DNA from: Forficula auricularia
Taxonomy: Eukaryota; Arthropoda; Insecta; Dermaptera; Forficulidae
NCBI GenBank assembly: GCA_024734495.1
Contig: JALMQS010000073.1
Span: 4,152,985-4,216,984 of the forward strand
Length of the DNA stretch: 64,000 bases
Direction of reading: 5' to 3'
Part shown: positions 53,105 to 62,712 of the stretch, piece by piece
How the letters are laid out: every line of letters begins with the position of its first letter
Numbering within the stretch: the first letter of the stretch is position 1
Translations under genes and position numbers: made by a program
The notes under the pieces: model-generated
The model's input: only the letters and a program-made list of their open reading frames with translations
Database searches by the model: none
Told to the model about the DNA's origin: nothing

Positions 53105-53215
53105 GGGTTGTTTTTCACCCCCTCGGGAATCGAACCCTAGTGCCATTAACAGCAATCCGGGCCATCTGGCTCACCTGCGGGATACGATGCGAACCTCTCT
53201 GAAATAGGCAAACGC
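53105..53215 (-). mobile_element. tRNA-like SINE head
   Basis: On the - strand GTGAGCCAGATGGCCCGG resembles an A box and GGGTTCGATTCCCG a B box, with tRNA-like spacing. The 3' boundary is unclear. Confidence 0.55.
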
Positions 53216-53219
53216 GTTA

Positions 53220-54840
53220 AATTATTTAATTAGTTTTAATTTAAACAAAGAGGATATCAAAAATTTAAATTCACCTATCCATCTTCCTGAAATTCTAGAA
53301 CTTCTCATCACCCATCTTTTTCAATAAATTAACAATTTTTTAAAAAGCCGCATTTTAAAAATTTCTGTCTCTAATGTTGGTACCTCCTACGGCACGAGGC
53401 TTCATAGCGCCATCTTCATTAATTATTTTTTCATACATCCGTCTTCAAATAAGATATTAAACTGTTTTTTCCTATTAATTATTGATATCTATTTGAAAAT
53501 AAAATTGAAATTATTTTATCACGCTCTGACTTCAAATTTGGAAATTATTTTATCACGCTGACTTCAAATTTGACGCAGTCATTAAATCCAAGGTAATTGT
53601 TTACACCACTTTTTATTCATAACATTAGTTTATAGAGATTTTTGAGATATTTGTTTTTTTATTTATTTTATTTATTTATATTTATTTTTCTCAGTTCTAT
53701 AAGTTAGTATTATAATTTAATTTGTTTATTAGATAATTTAATTATGTAATTAATATAATGACATAGTATGAATAATAAAAAACTCGAAAAATAATTAAAT
53801 GTTAAGGTTATATTAATAAAATCAAACGGAACCGGAAAAACTCATGTTTTTTTTCCATTTTAATTTTTTTTAAAAATTATCAAGAAATTATCGATTTTTT
53901 CCATTTAATTTATATATCTAAATATAAAATATTTATAATGAAATCTATTCAAATTGTTTTTATAATAATTTATTTCCAGGTAATAAAATATAATTTTATT
54001 ACCTGAAAAATTGTCGTTCTAAGAAAAGATGGCACGAAGTTCTGGTATAAACAGACCTTTGGTCTATAAAGGAAGAAAAATAAACTATTTTTAATTAATT
54101 ATCAAATAATTGAATAGTACTTTGAATAAAATTTAAAGGTGATTTTTACTCATTCTTGAATTTTTAAGTAACAAACTTAAATCTTAAATCCTCAAATACT
54201 TTATTTATTCATTTTTTTATTTTTTTTTTTAATTATTTCTTATGTCGAAAAAATTATACACATATATATATATATATATATTATTTAATATAAGACTTCA
54301 GTTTTGAAAGCTTTGGTGATTGAACACTTAGAAATAAATCACATATGCACCTGTTAATACATTTGGTAGTGTTTTATTAAATATATTAAACAAATAATGT
54401 AATTTATTTTTTGTCAAAAATTACTAATAAATTATTCAATCACCAAAGTTTTACAAATATTTTTATGTCAAATTTATTTTCTCATTTATCCAAAAAGTAT
54501 CGGTTTTTTGGGAAATAACCACATAATTCTAATTTTTAATTTAAAAATTTGGTTATTTTTTAGATTTTTGACAAGATAAATTTTGTAAAATAATCACAAA
54601 TGAAAATAAGAGAGTTTATTGAATCTCGAAAAGGAAGGTATTTTTCAAAATAAAAACATCTCTCGAGGCTTCAGAATATCCTAGATATAAAGACTAATTT
54701 TTTAAAAAAGATTCTACTATGTCATTAACTTAAATTATTTTTTAAATGAAAAATCAATTATTCCTCTCCCAGAAGTTTAGGAATCGAACCCAATGTCAAA
54801 TTTGTTAAGAGAACCCTTTTTTTCCTCTTCTTTATTTATA
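53220..54840. other. AT-rich intergenic sequence
   Basis: No gene, RNA or clear inverted repeat is visible, apart from short direct repeats (TATTTTATCACGCT at 53510 and 53544). Confidence 0.45.
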
Positions 54841-54846
54841 ATTACT

Positions 54847-54882
54847 TAGGGAAAGTGGTGTAGGTTTTAGGTGAAACATGAT
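54847..54882 (+). mobile_element. Terminal tag of the hammerhead element family
   Basis: TTAGGGAAAGTGGTGTAGG and TTTTAGGTGAAACATGAT match the tag of the other copies. I could not define a target duplication here. Confidence 0.45.
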
Positions 54883-55027
54883 ATAAATTAATAAGTAATA
54901 TTTTTATATTTACTATCTCCACAGTATTCAACCAAGATATACATAATATTTGTTACTGTTTATGTACTCTCCCACTAAGGCACAAATACTTCACTTTTCC
55001 CTCCACCAGTTCATGTGGTTTCACTAT

Positions 55028-55191
55028 TTTAAGGGCCGGTTGTATGTCGCAAGTAAATGCTTTTACCACTAACCAAGGGTAGATGGTAAATGGAGGACTG
55101 ATGGCAATAAGATGACAGGCACTGAAAGTTCCTGTCATCTGATTGGCCATCCCAGTTCCTCCATTTACCATCTACCCTTGGTTAGTGGTAA
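55028..55191. mobile_element. Diverged foldback MITE of the AAGGGCCAGTTG family (copy 5), cut at one end
   Basis: It begins AAGGGCCGGTTGTATGTCGC and has mirrored arms (ACCACTAACCAAGGGTAGAT). The right arm stops after GGTTAGTGGTAA, where the large element at 55192 begins; the missing end is not found beyond that element. Confidence 0.7.
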
Positions 55192-57459
55192 GGGTCATTC
55201 CATGTCAACTCAACACACCCATTTTACCTCCCCACTTTAGATTTTCTTGAAATTTGGTACACTGATATGCTGTGCTAATATGAATAAAAATACAAAATTT
55301 CAAATTTTTATCTTGAATAGTTTTTTTTTATATGGCCTTGTGAAGTTTTCAAAAAATCGCAAAAAAAGCCACGAACAAACAATTTTGAAACTGCTCTAAA
55401 AGCTGTCTTAATTGAGTTAGAGAGGTGAGACAGATGTCATTTTGCAGCTTTTTTAATGCTCTTTTCAGAGACATTCAACATGACATAGGTTGTAATAAAA
55501 ATTTTTTTTCAAAATGTAAATCAAATTTCTCATTTGATTTTTTCTAAAAAGAACCACTTTTAAAATTTTCAAAAAAATTCTGTGAATAGATAGTACGTTC
55601 ATAAACTACTATACAAAGTATAATGATGGGATGGTAATGGGGTCTATGTTTAAAAAAATTATTACTGACTCTTGTTTTTCATAAATAGCCAGTTTTACCA
55701 AATAATAATGATTTTAATGTAGTGAAACGACATTTTATGAAAAATCACTTGTGTATATTAAACTATGTTTATGAAATAAACACTCTGTGCTAGTTAAATA
55801 ACTGTTTAATAGTAGAGATTAATAATAGTCCTATAAATGCTTTCATGAAAAATATGAATGCATTGTACTTTAAATTAGTCTTATAAAAATATTAGTAAAA
55901 ACTAAGACAAATAAAACACCAACATTTTAAATAAAATTAAATCAATTTATGCTATGTCATGAAAAGTTAGTTAATTTACAATAAATATTGTTGTAGGCTA
56001 AATAGTTTGATAAGCACATGTTATCTGAAATAGAAATTTCCCTTGCATTCACTTGATCCAGTCTCTGCAGGTCTAGCAAGTTGGAACCTGTCTGTGGTTG
56101 TGAGCAAGTTAAAACAAATACCAGTCTGCCAAAAGCCAGGCTGTCTCCACAAGCATTCATTCAGTGACTAGAGTCCTTGCTGACAAGTAGTGTTTTAAAT
56201 GTTAGTAATGTCTTAAGTTATCAATTTCATAATGTAAAATAGTTTAAGTTATACCTTACATTAATTTATCAATTGATACTTTAAACTTCTGTGATTTTTT
56301 GTGTGTTTAATAGCTAATTTAATCTATGATTTAAACTTGGAATTAAAAGGCAAAGTTTAAGACATTTTTAGAAAATATGGAAACTAGTAAAAAATGCAAT
56401 ACTGTGGTAGGAGTTCAGTGTTGTAATCCATTGAAGAAAACAAATCATCGTGTTAAAGATAGAAAAAAACTGAGAAAGGTCACACCTTGGATGACAGTTT
56501 CATTTCCACAAATACTTGATGGCTTCCTGATTTGTGATCAGTGTAGAAAAGACCTAATCAAGTTAAAAAATATAGTGCCTATTAGTGATAAAAATTCTGA
56601 AAATGAAGATTCTTCCGGGTCGGAGGTGAATGTTCCAGACAAAGATCTGCTAACTATTGTAAAGCTGACCTAATGAAATAATTATTCATGTATTCACCAA
56701 ACAACAAAACAATATGTTCAACTTGAATTGTAGATTTTTATAATGTCATTTTGTTATACAGCCCTAGCAATTTTGCCCGAAACCGCCATTTAAATATAGC
56801 CTAAGAAATATATGTTTCATAAATTTATTATTAAACAGTTATTTAACTAGCACAGAGTGTTTATTTCATAAACATAGTTTAATATACACAAGTGATTTTT
56901 CATAAAATGTCGTTTCACTACATTAAAATCATTATTATTTGGTAAAACTGGGTATTTGTGAAAAACAAGAGTCAGTAATAATTTTTTTAAACATAGACCC
57001 CATTACCATCCCATCATTATACTTTTGCATAGTAGTTTATGAAAGTACTATCTATTTACAGAATTTTTTTGAAAATTTTAAAAGTGGTACTTTTTAGAAA
57101 AAATCAAAATCAAAAATTTGATGTACATTTTGAAAAAAAATTTTTATTACAACCTATGTCATGTTGTATGTCTCTGAAAAGAGCATTCAAAAAACTGCAA
57201 AATGACACATGTCCCACCTCTCTAACTCATTTTAAGACAGCTTATAGAGAAGTTTCAAAATTGTTTGTTCGTGGTTATTTTGCGATTTTTTGAAAATTTC
57301 ACAAGGCCGTATAAAAAAAAACTATTCAAGATAAAAATTTGAAATTTTGTATTTTCATTCATATTAGCACAATATATCAGTGTACCAAATTTCAAGAAAA
57401 TCTAAAGTGGTGAGGTAAAATTTTTATTTAAAGTGTGTTGATTTGGCACGGAATGACTC
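55192..57459. mobile_element. 2.3-kb transposon with about 630-bp inverted repeats
   Basis: Left end GGGTCATTCCATGTCAA and right end TTGGCACGGAATGACTC are inverted. The arms 55192-55830 and 56835-57459 match nearly throughout (for example CACTCTGTGCTAGTTAAATA against its complement). The unique middle carries one small open frame, 56377-56673. The GGGTCATTCC-type end is, from memory, seen in insect DNA transposons, but I cannot place the superfamily, and no target duplication is evident. Confidence 0.82.
56377..56673 (+). CDS. Small Cys-rich protein encoded inside the long-TIR transposon
   Basis: 98 residues. The first part holds two pairs of likely zinc ligands: VQCCNP near residue 14 and ICDQCRKDL near residue 52, separated by a basic stretch (NHRVKDRKKLRKVTPWM). 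The second part is acidic and Ser-rich (SENEDSSGSEVNVPDKD). I have seen similar CCNP...R.LR.V...IC..CRK.L modules in uncharacterised insect proteins, but I know no function. It is the only open frame in the element, so it may be a first exon or the remains of the transposon's DNA-binding protein. Confidence 0.5.
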   Translation: METSKKCNTVVGVQCCNPLKKTNHRVKDRKKLRKVTPWMTVSFPQILDGFLICDQCRKDLIKLKNIVPISDKNSENEDSSGSEVNVPDKDLLTIVKLT

Positions 57460-57689
57460 GTACAGGGTATTGTAATAGTGCACGAAAAAAGTGGTTTTTT
57501 CCTTCTTTTTTTCGAAATATCTCAAAAACGGCTGAAACTATTTCGATTAAAAAAATTGAGCGAAACCATGGCATTTCGCTCTACAAAAAAGCTCTAATAA
57601 GTGAACATCGAAAAAATTATATTTTTCGAGATTGATTTGTCAAAATGTCAGTTAGTTAGTCTGTGCGTTACCAAATTTTTGTGGACGAG

Positions 57690-58195
57690 CTAGTTCAAAA
57701 AAAGTGTGAATATCGAAACCAAATTTCACGTGGAGGGGGGTTAAAAATTAAAAATCTATGTCGTCTGAGCAAACTCAACCAAATTTTGTATACATAATCA
57801 GTGGACCCGCAGAAGTCTAAAAATGCAAAAACTAACCCCCAAAGTGTGGGGTGGTCAAAAATGAAAATCTTTGCCATTTACCAAACTCAACCAAACTTTG
57901 TATACATAATCAGTGGACCCCCATAAGTCTAAAAATGCAAAAACTAACCTCCCGAAAGAGGGGGGGGAGGTCAAAAAATGAAAATCTTGCCCATTTACCA
58001 AACTCAACCAAATTTTGTATACATAATCAGTGTGTCCCCAGAAGTCTAAAATGCAAAAAATAACCTCCCAAAATGGGGGGGGGGGGTCAAAAAATGAAAA
58101 TCTTGGCCATTTACCAAACTCAACCAAATTTTGTATTCATAATCAGTGTGCCCCTAGGAGTTTAAAAATGCAAAAACTAACCCCGCCCCCTACAT
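57690..58195 (+). repeat. Tandem array of about 115-bp units
   Basis: AAACTCAACCAAATTTTGTA opens units at 57771, 57883, 58000 and 58116 (periods 112, 117, 116). Each unit has AATCAGTG, GAAGTCTAAAAATGCAAAAA and a variable G-run. Open frames through it on both strands follow from the repeat and are not genes. Confidence 0.82.
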
Positions 58196-58815
58196 GATTA
58201 TAAATAATTTTATTAAATATTAATGTAAGTGAGGGGCCAGGTTGTATGGTAAAGTCAAGTGGATGGCCACATCAGAACACGTCAGCTTATTTTACATAAT
58301 ATAGTTGTTTTTTTTATTTTAATTTTACAATAAGTTTTTTCTTCTAATTTTTATTTACATTTCTATAATTAAATTTTTGCACGGGAAAAGGCTTTGAGAA
58401 AAAACCCGGCTATACAGTTTATTGTTGTTCCAAAGAGGTTAATATATAGTATTATTTATTACAATTTTCGCTTAATTTATAATTTACAATTTAGTTAACA
58501 TAATTTATCAAGTTATTCAAGTATAAGCAGAAGAAATTTAAGTTTATAAAAAGGTTTAATTATTATTGATAATTTTTAATCGACCAGTATTTTTTTATAT
58601 TTTTCCTTTCACTCTGGTCTTTTTCAGAGATTAAATCTATATATTCTATACGGGTCCAATCCATCTAGGTGGGCGTCGTATTCTATACTTTTATTGTTTT
58701 TCTCCTAAACACATGATACACTACAAGGGTCTACACTGACCTATGTACATTACATCATTAATAAATAAATATGTATCAAATAGTGATTTTTCTAAATGAT
58801 TTTTTTCTTTTACAG

Positions 58816-60865
58816 ATTCACAACCATGTCTTCGTCATCGTCTTATTCTAGTTCATCTTATTTGAACCGGCCTTTAAGAAATAGATCGCGAAGTCCACGA
58901 TCCAAAAGGTATATATACTTAAATTTATAATCAATTATTATTATTGTAATAAAAAATTTCAAAACCCACCAATTATTAATCAGTTATATCTAGTTGATCT
59001 GCTTTATGCATAATCCAGTTGAACATAATTCTTTTTTATACTAAATTGCACGTTATTCGATAGATAAGTTGCTTTCTATTTGCCTTACAAATTAGCCTGG
59101 GACGAATTGTTCTGTCGAGCCCTATAAAAAAACTAATAAAACTCTTCTAGCCACCTTGGCGAAGGAAACTTGAAACAAAATATTTTGATGAAATTTTCTC
59201 TGGAGAGAGACGGACTGGTAGAACTTTTAATTGAATGTAATGGAAGGCAGCCCAGGGGCAGTGAAGAAATAAAATATTAACACATCAAATAATGTGTAAT
59301 TTATTGGAATCCTTCCTCCTTTCCTTTCAGACCGACGTTTCGGAGGATTCTTCCCTCCTTCTTCAGGGTTTCAATGGACCAATGAATGAAGTTAACTTTA
59401 ATGCAAACAAGACTCAATGTTGTCTAATTTCTAGGCGCGAAAATAAAAATTTCCCTGATATTCACTTCGATTCAAATACCCTGAAAATGTGTAACAGCCT
59501 ATCTATGTTGGGCGTCTCTGTCGCATCTGACCTGTCTTGGAATGAACACATCTCCTCTGTGGCGAAATCTGCAGCAAGGAAGATTGGCTACTTATTCAGG
59601 TCCAAGCGATTTTACAAGCCCCCACATCTTCTCACCATCTACAAGGCCCAAATCCGGCCCTGTCTCGAATACGGCTCTCATCTATGGAGAGGAGCCTCTA
59701 AATATTCTCTTGCTACCCTTGATGCAATTCAGAAACGAGTCGTCAGGCTAATTGACGATTCTACCCTCACCGACTCCCTCGACTCGCTAGCTCATCGAAG
59801 AAATGTCTTTGCCCTTTCCCTTTTCTATAGATACTATCACGGCAGGTGCTCTGATGAGATAAAATCAATAATTCCCCCCAAAGCATGCTTTGCGCGTAGC
59901 ACACGCTTTGCCGACTCCAACACTCTTTCGCGGTCAAATTAGAAAAGTGCCGGACCACTTCATTCGCCAATACGTATATCCCCATGACTTCAAGGAACTG
60001 GAAATCTCTCCCACCCTCCATCTTTCCCAGCACTTATAACCTTCAAATCATCCCGAGTGCATAAATACCTACGTCTCCACCCTCTCACTTAATCAACTTT
60101 CCATTCTCTTCGGTAATGCAAGGATCTTTCGAGATCCATAGGGGCTGCATCTTTACTGGTGAACCCCTTCTTGCATTCGATTGCATTAAAAAAAAATGAA
60201 ACAAATAAATTGCATCCTTCTTCTCTCCACAGCAGTGTTTAAAACTTTCTTCTTTAGCAAAGGCATAGAAAAACAATTTTTTTCTTTTTTCCTCCTTTTC
60301 TTAATTAGATCAAATTCTAATTAAGAATAGGAGGAAAAAAATTGTTTTTCTATGCCTTTGCTAAAGAAGAAAGTTTTAAAACACTGCTGTGGAGAGAAGA
60401 AGGAAGCATTTTATTTGTTTCATTCATTGACCCCTTGAAACCCTGAAGAAGGAGGGAGGAATCCTCCGAAACGTCGGTTTGAAGGGAAAGGAGGAGGGAT
60501 TCCAATAAATTTCACATTGTTTGATGTGTTAATTTTTTATTTCCTCACTACCCCTGGGCTGCCTGCCTTCCATTACATTCAATTAAAATATTTTGAATTT
60601 TTAAAATTAAAATTTATTGTATCATTAATAAAATTATTCTCTTCTTGTGCGACGTTATCAAAAGATATTTCTTTGATTTAAATTTGGCTTTTAGGTGTTC
60701 CAAGCCTCAGAAAAATACAAAGGACAGTTGGCCGGTAAAAGAAGCACATTTGGAACAGTTTGAGGCTTCGTGCTCTTTCCAAATGGAAAGCACCTATCGA
60801 AATGCTCAGAGCTACTCGAACCACTTGGCAGGGTCAAATAGAAAGCATCTATCTAATTCTTCATT
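58816..60865 (+). CDS. Unrecognised Ser/Arg-rich protein, first two coding exons (gene continues downstream)
   Basis: Exon 58816-58908 starts after a TTTTACAG acceptor, has ATG at 58826 and encodes MSSSSSYSSSSYLNRPLRNR then SRSPRSK, ending in a GT donor. Exon 60695-60865 continues in phase from RCSKPQKNTKDSWPVKEAH through LEQFEASCSFQMESTYRNAQ to HLSNSS, ending TT before GTATGT. The Ser-rich and RSRSPR stretches recall SR-type or low-complexity nuclear proteins, but I do not recognise the family. The 1.8-kb intron is mostly the palindromic element 59189-60584. A 5' non-coding exon must lie upstream; later exons were not found before 64000. Confidence 0.55.
59325..59373 (-). ncRNA. Hammerhead-ribozyme-like core (left arm)
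   Basis: On the - strand: stem I ACC/GGU with further partial pairing, CUGAAGA, stem II GGAGG/CCUCC, GAAA, CGUC with C as cleavage base; stem III is the loopless ACGU. Confidence 0.5.
59391..60196 (+). pseudogene. 5'-truncated LINE (RT C-terminus) with poly(A)
   Basis: The open part 59391-59942 reads MLGVSVASDLSWNEHI, RKIGYLFRSKRFYKPPHL, YKAQIRPCLEYGSHLW and LDAIQKRVVRLI, the C-terminal RT region of jockey/CR1-type LINEs. A frameshift near 59930 continues it to about 60090. It ends TTGCATTCGATTGCATT plus a run of A at 60188-60196. A short duplication (ATGAA) borders it, so it arrived by ordinary truncated retrotransposition into the older palindromic element. Confidence 0.82.
60434..60485 (+). 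ncRNA. Hammerhead-ribozyme-like core (right arm)
   Basis: Stem I CUUGAAACC pairs with GGUUUGAAG (one mismatch); CUGAAGA; stem II GGAGG/CCUCC; GAAA; CGUC with predicted cleavage after 60475. The stem III ACGU has no loop, so it can form only between two molecules. Confidence 0.55.
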
Positions 60866-61173
60866 GTATGTACTTAGTTTCTTAAAATAAAGTTAAGTTA
60901 AACTTATCGTCCCCTAAAAAGCTAAAAGTGTCATGAGCACCACTTACTTTAAGAAATTATAAAGCAACTGATTCTTGAAAACGATTAAGACACTTATTAA
61001 TTCTAAAATGTCTATTTATAATATGATCATTCAAACTTTTTTTTTAAGTAGATGTAAAAAAAAAATACTCGATTTAATACATTTTTATAAATATATGTTT
61101 CATGTCCTAAATGTTTCGGGGAAAGTTCGGTCCACATCTTCAAGGTGGATGGGTCAATTAATTCAAATTTTTA

Positions 61174-61660
61174 TTTTACGAACATGAATTTAGGTCATTT
61201 ATCAAAGATTTTAATAGATATGTTTATATTGCATGTAGGAGGGTCTTGTCCACTGAGGAGTCGAACCCAAGCACTAGTACGCTTTCCGGGCAACTAGTCC
61301 AGACCCTTGAGACCATCACCTCCAAACATGCAACATATAACGAAAGCCAAGTATTTTTATTCCATTCGATTGGAATAGTAAAAATTACTGCTTAACTGAA
61401 ATAAAGATTCAGCATCGGACCAATGCAGAGGAAAATTTTTGTAAAGAAATGAGTATCTATTTGAGAAAGAAAGATTGAATTTTTTCTCAAAATCAACTTG
61501 TGATATGAAATCAATTAATTTTACGAACATGAATTTAGGTCATTTATCAAAGATTTTAATAGATATGTTTATATTGCATGTAGGAGGGTCTTGTCCCCTC
61601 GGGAGTCGAACCCAAGCACTAATACGCTTTCCGGGCAACTAGTCCAGACCCTTGAGACCA
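61174..61660. repeat. Two direct 142-bp repeats containing a tRNA-like SINE head
   Basis: 61174-61315 and 61519-61660 match almost base for base without gaps (offset 345). The - strand of each reads GGGTTCGACTCC, a Pol III B box, with CCCGGAAAGCGT and an A-box-like GGACTAGTTGCC upstream. The flank TTTATATTGCATGTAGG is duplicated too, so a local duplication is likelier than two insertions. Confidence 0.7.
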
Positions 61661-62115
61661 AAATTTTTATATTCCGATATAATTGACTGCCTTGAAAATG
61701 GGGATCGGATGCTCTCCGAACCATAGGCTGCTGAATGGAACAATAAATTCATGAAAGTTTATTGAATAATAACCGATATTTTAAAAACACCTTAAAAATT
61801 ACTTGGTTTAGATATTTTTCGTTATATATGGGTGTTTGCGATATTGTCATTGGATTCGATACATTTCTTTTAGCTCGGTGATACAGTAAAAACTTAAAAA
61901 ATACTTAATTTTTACATAAATAAGAATTCGAACTAAAAGTCGAGTTTTTTTGAAGCATTATTGAAGAAGGCTAAGTTAATATTAACTGAAATTATGTATA
62001 CTTGTAGAGTCTTAAAACCTATGAGTTTCATTCTTTTTTCAAGTACGTCATTTATGTTTTCTTATATTCCCCTGGAATCTCAATTTGAAAGGAGAGTTTA
62101 AAGTTACTAACATGA

Positions 62116-62168
62116 TTATTGGATAAAAATGTTTCACCAAGTACCAACACCAAATTCCTTGAAAACTA
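62116..62168. mobile_element. 53-bp solo terminus of the hammerhead element family
   Basis: The insertion consists of the tag in reverse form (AAAAATGTTTCACCAAG, CCAACACCAAATTCCTTG) and a few bases. It is flanked by TTACTAACATGA at 62104-62115 and 62169-62180. Confidence 0.8.
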
Positions 62169-62412
62169 TTACTAACATGACCTTAAAAACGTTCGAGCTC
62201 TTCCACAGATTAAAAGCAAGCGCCTAAGCCACATCTCTAGGCTTCAAAATAACCCCTAAATATAATTATAGGTCATTTTACTATTTTTGGATGCATAATC
62301 ATTTCTGACTTGTAGTAGCCTTTAACATTTCTATCTTTAAAAAAAATTAACTATTATACTAATTTTCTATTTATCCCATGGATGATGATTTTCTCCAACA
62401 CCTTGCAAATTA

Positions 62413-62712
62413 AAGATAAAAATAAATAAATATTATATGAAATATTCATTTACTATGAGTTAAGATTTCTAGGTCACTTGTTTCACATTAAAATTAAAAA
62501 AAATACAAGAGGTAAATTTTTTTTTCAATATATATATTTCGAGCTGTAAGCTCATCTTCAGGAAAGTACAGAATTATAACAGTTATAATTCTAAAAACAA
62601 CTGACCTAGAAATCTTAACTCATAGTAAATGATTATTTCATATAATATTTATTTACTTTTATCTTTATTAAAGATGTTTCACCTTGCATCAACACCACAA
62701 TCCCTATTAATT
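62413..62712. mobile_element. Hammerhead-bearing palindromic element with tag and 13-bp duplication
   Basis: ACCTTGCAAATTA is exactly repeated at 62400-62412 and 62713-62725. The arms (TACTATGAGTTAAGATTTCT and complement) flank a - strand hammerhead-like core, and the reverse tag (GATGTTTCACCTTGCATC, CAACACCACAATCCC) closes the right end. It lies downstream of the second exon of the gene at 58816. Confidence 0.85.
62519..62574 (-). ncRNA. Hammerhead-ribozyme-like core
   Basis: On the - strand: stem I UUUC/GAAA; CUGAAGA; stem II GAGC/GCUC with a UUACA loop; GAAA; stem III from the AUAUAUAUAU run; U17. All helices and core boxes are satisfied. Confidence 0.55.

Larger units (their letters stand above)
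59189..60584. mobile_element. Palindromic hammerhead-bearing retro-element (12-bp duplication) interrupted by a LINE
   Basis: AAAATATTTTGA is exactly repeated at 59177-59188 and 60585-60596. The arms (GTAATGGAAGGCAGCCCAGG and complement; GACGTTTCGGAGGAT and complement) carry inward-facing hammerhead-like cores. A second inverted repeat pair lies at about 60197-60415 (GTTTAAAACTTTCTTCTTTA and complement). The LINE 59391-60196 is inserted in one arm. It lies inside the intron of the gene at 58816. Confidence 0.88.

Noticed and set aside
57851..58127. Open frames on both strands with repeating residues (NSTKFCIHNQ)
   Set aside because: They are produced by the 115-bp tandem repeat, whose period is close to a multiple of three.
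59391..60196. LINE RT sequence apparently captured as cargo by the palindromic hammerhead element
   Set aside because: It ends in poly(A), is 5'-truncated and is bordered by a short duplication in the arm. It is a later LINE insertion, not captured cargo.
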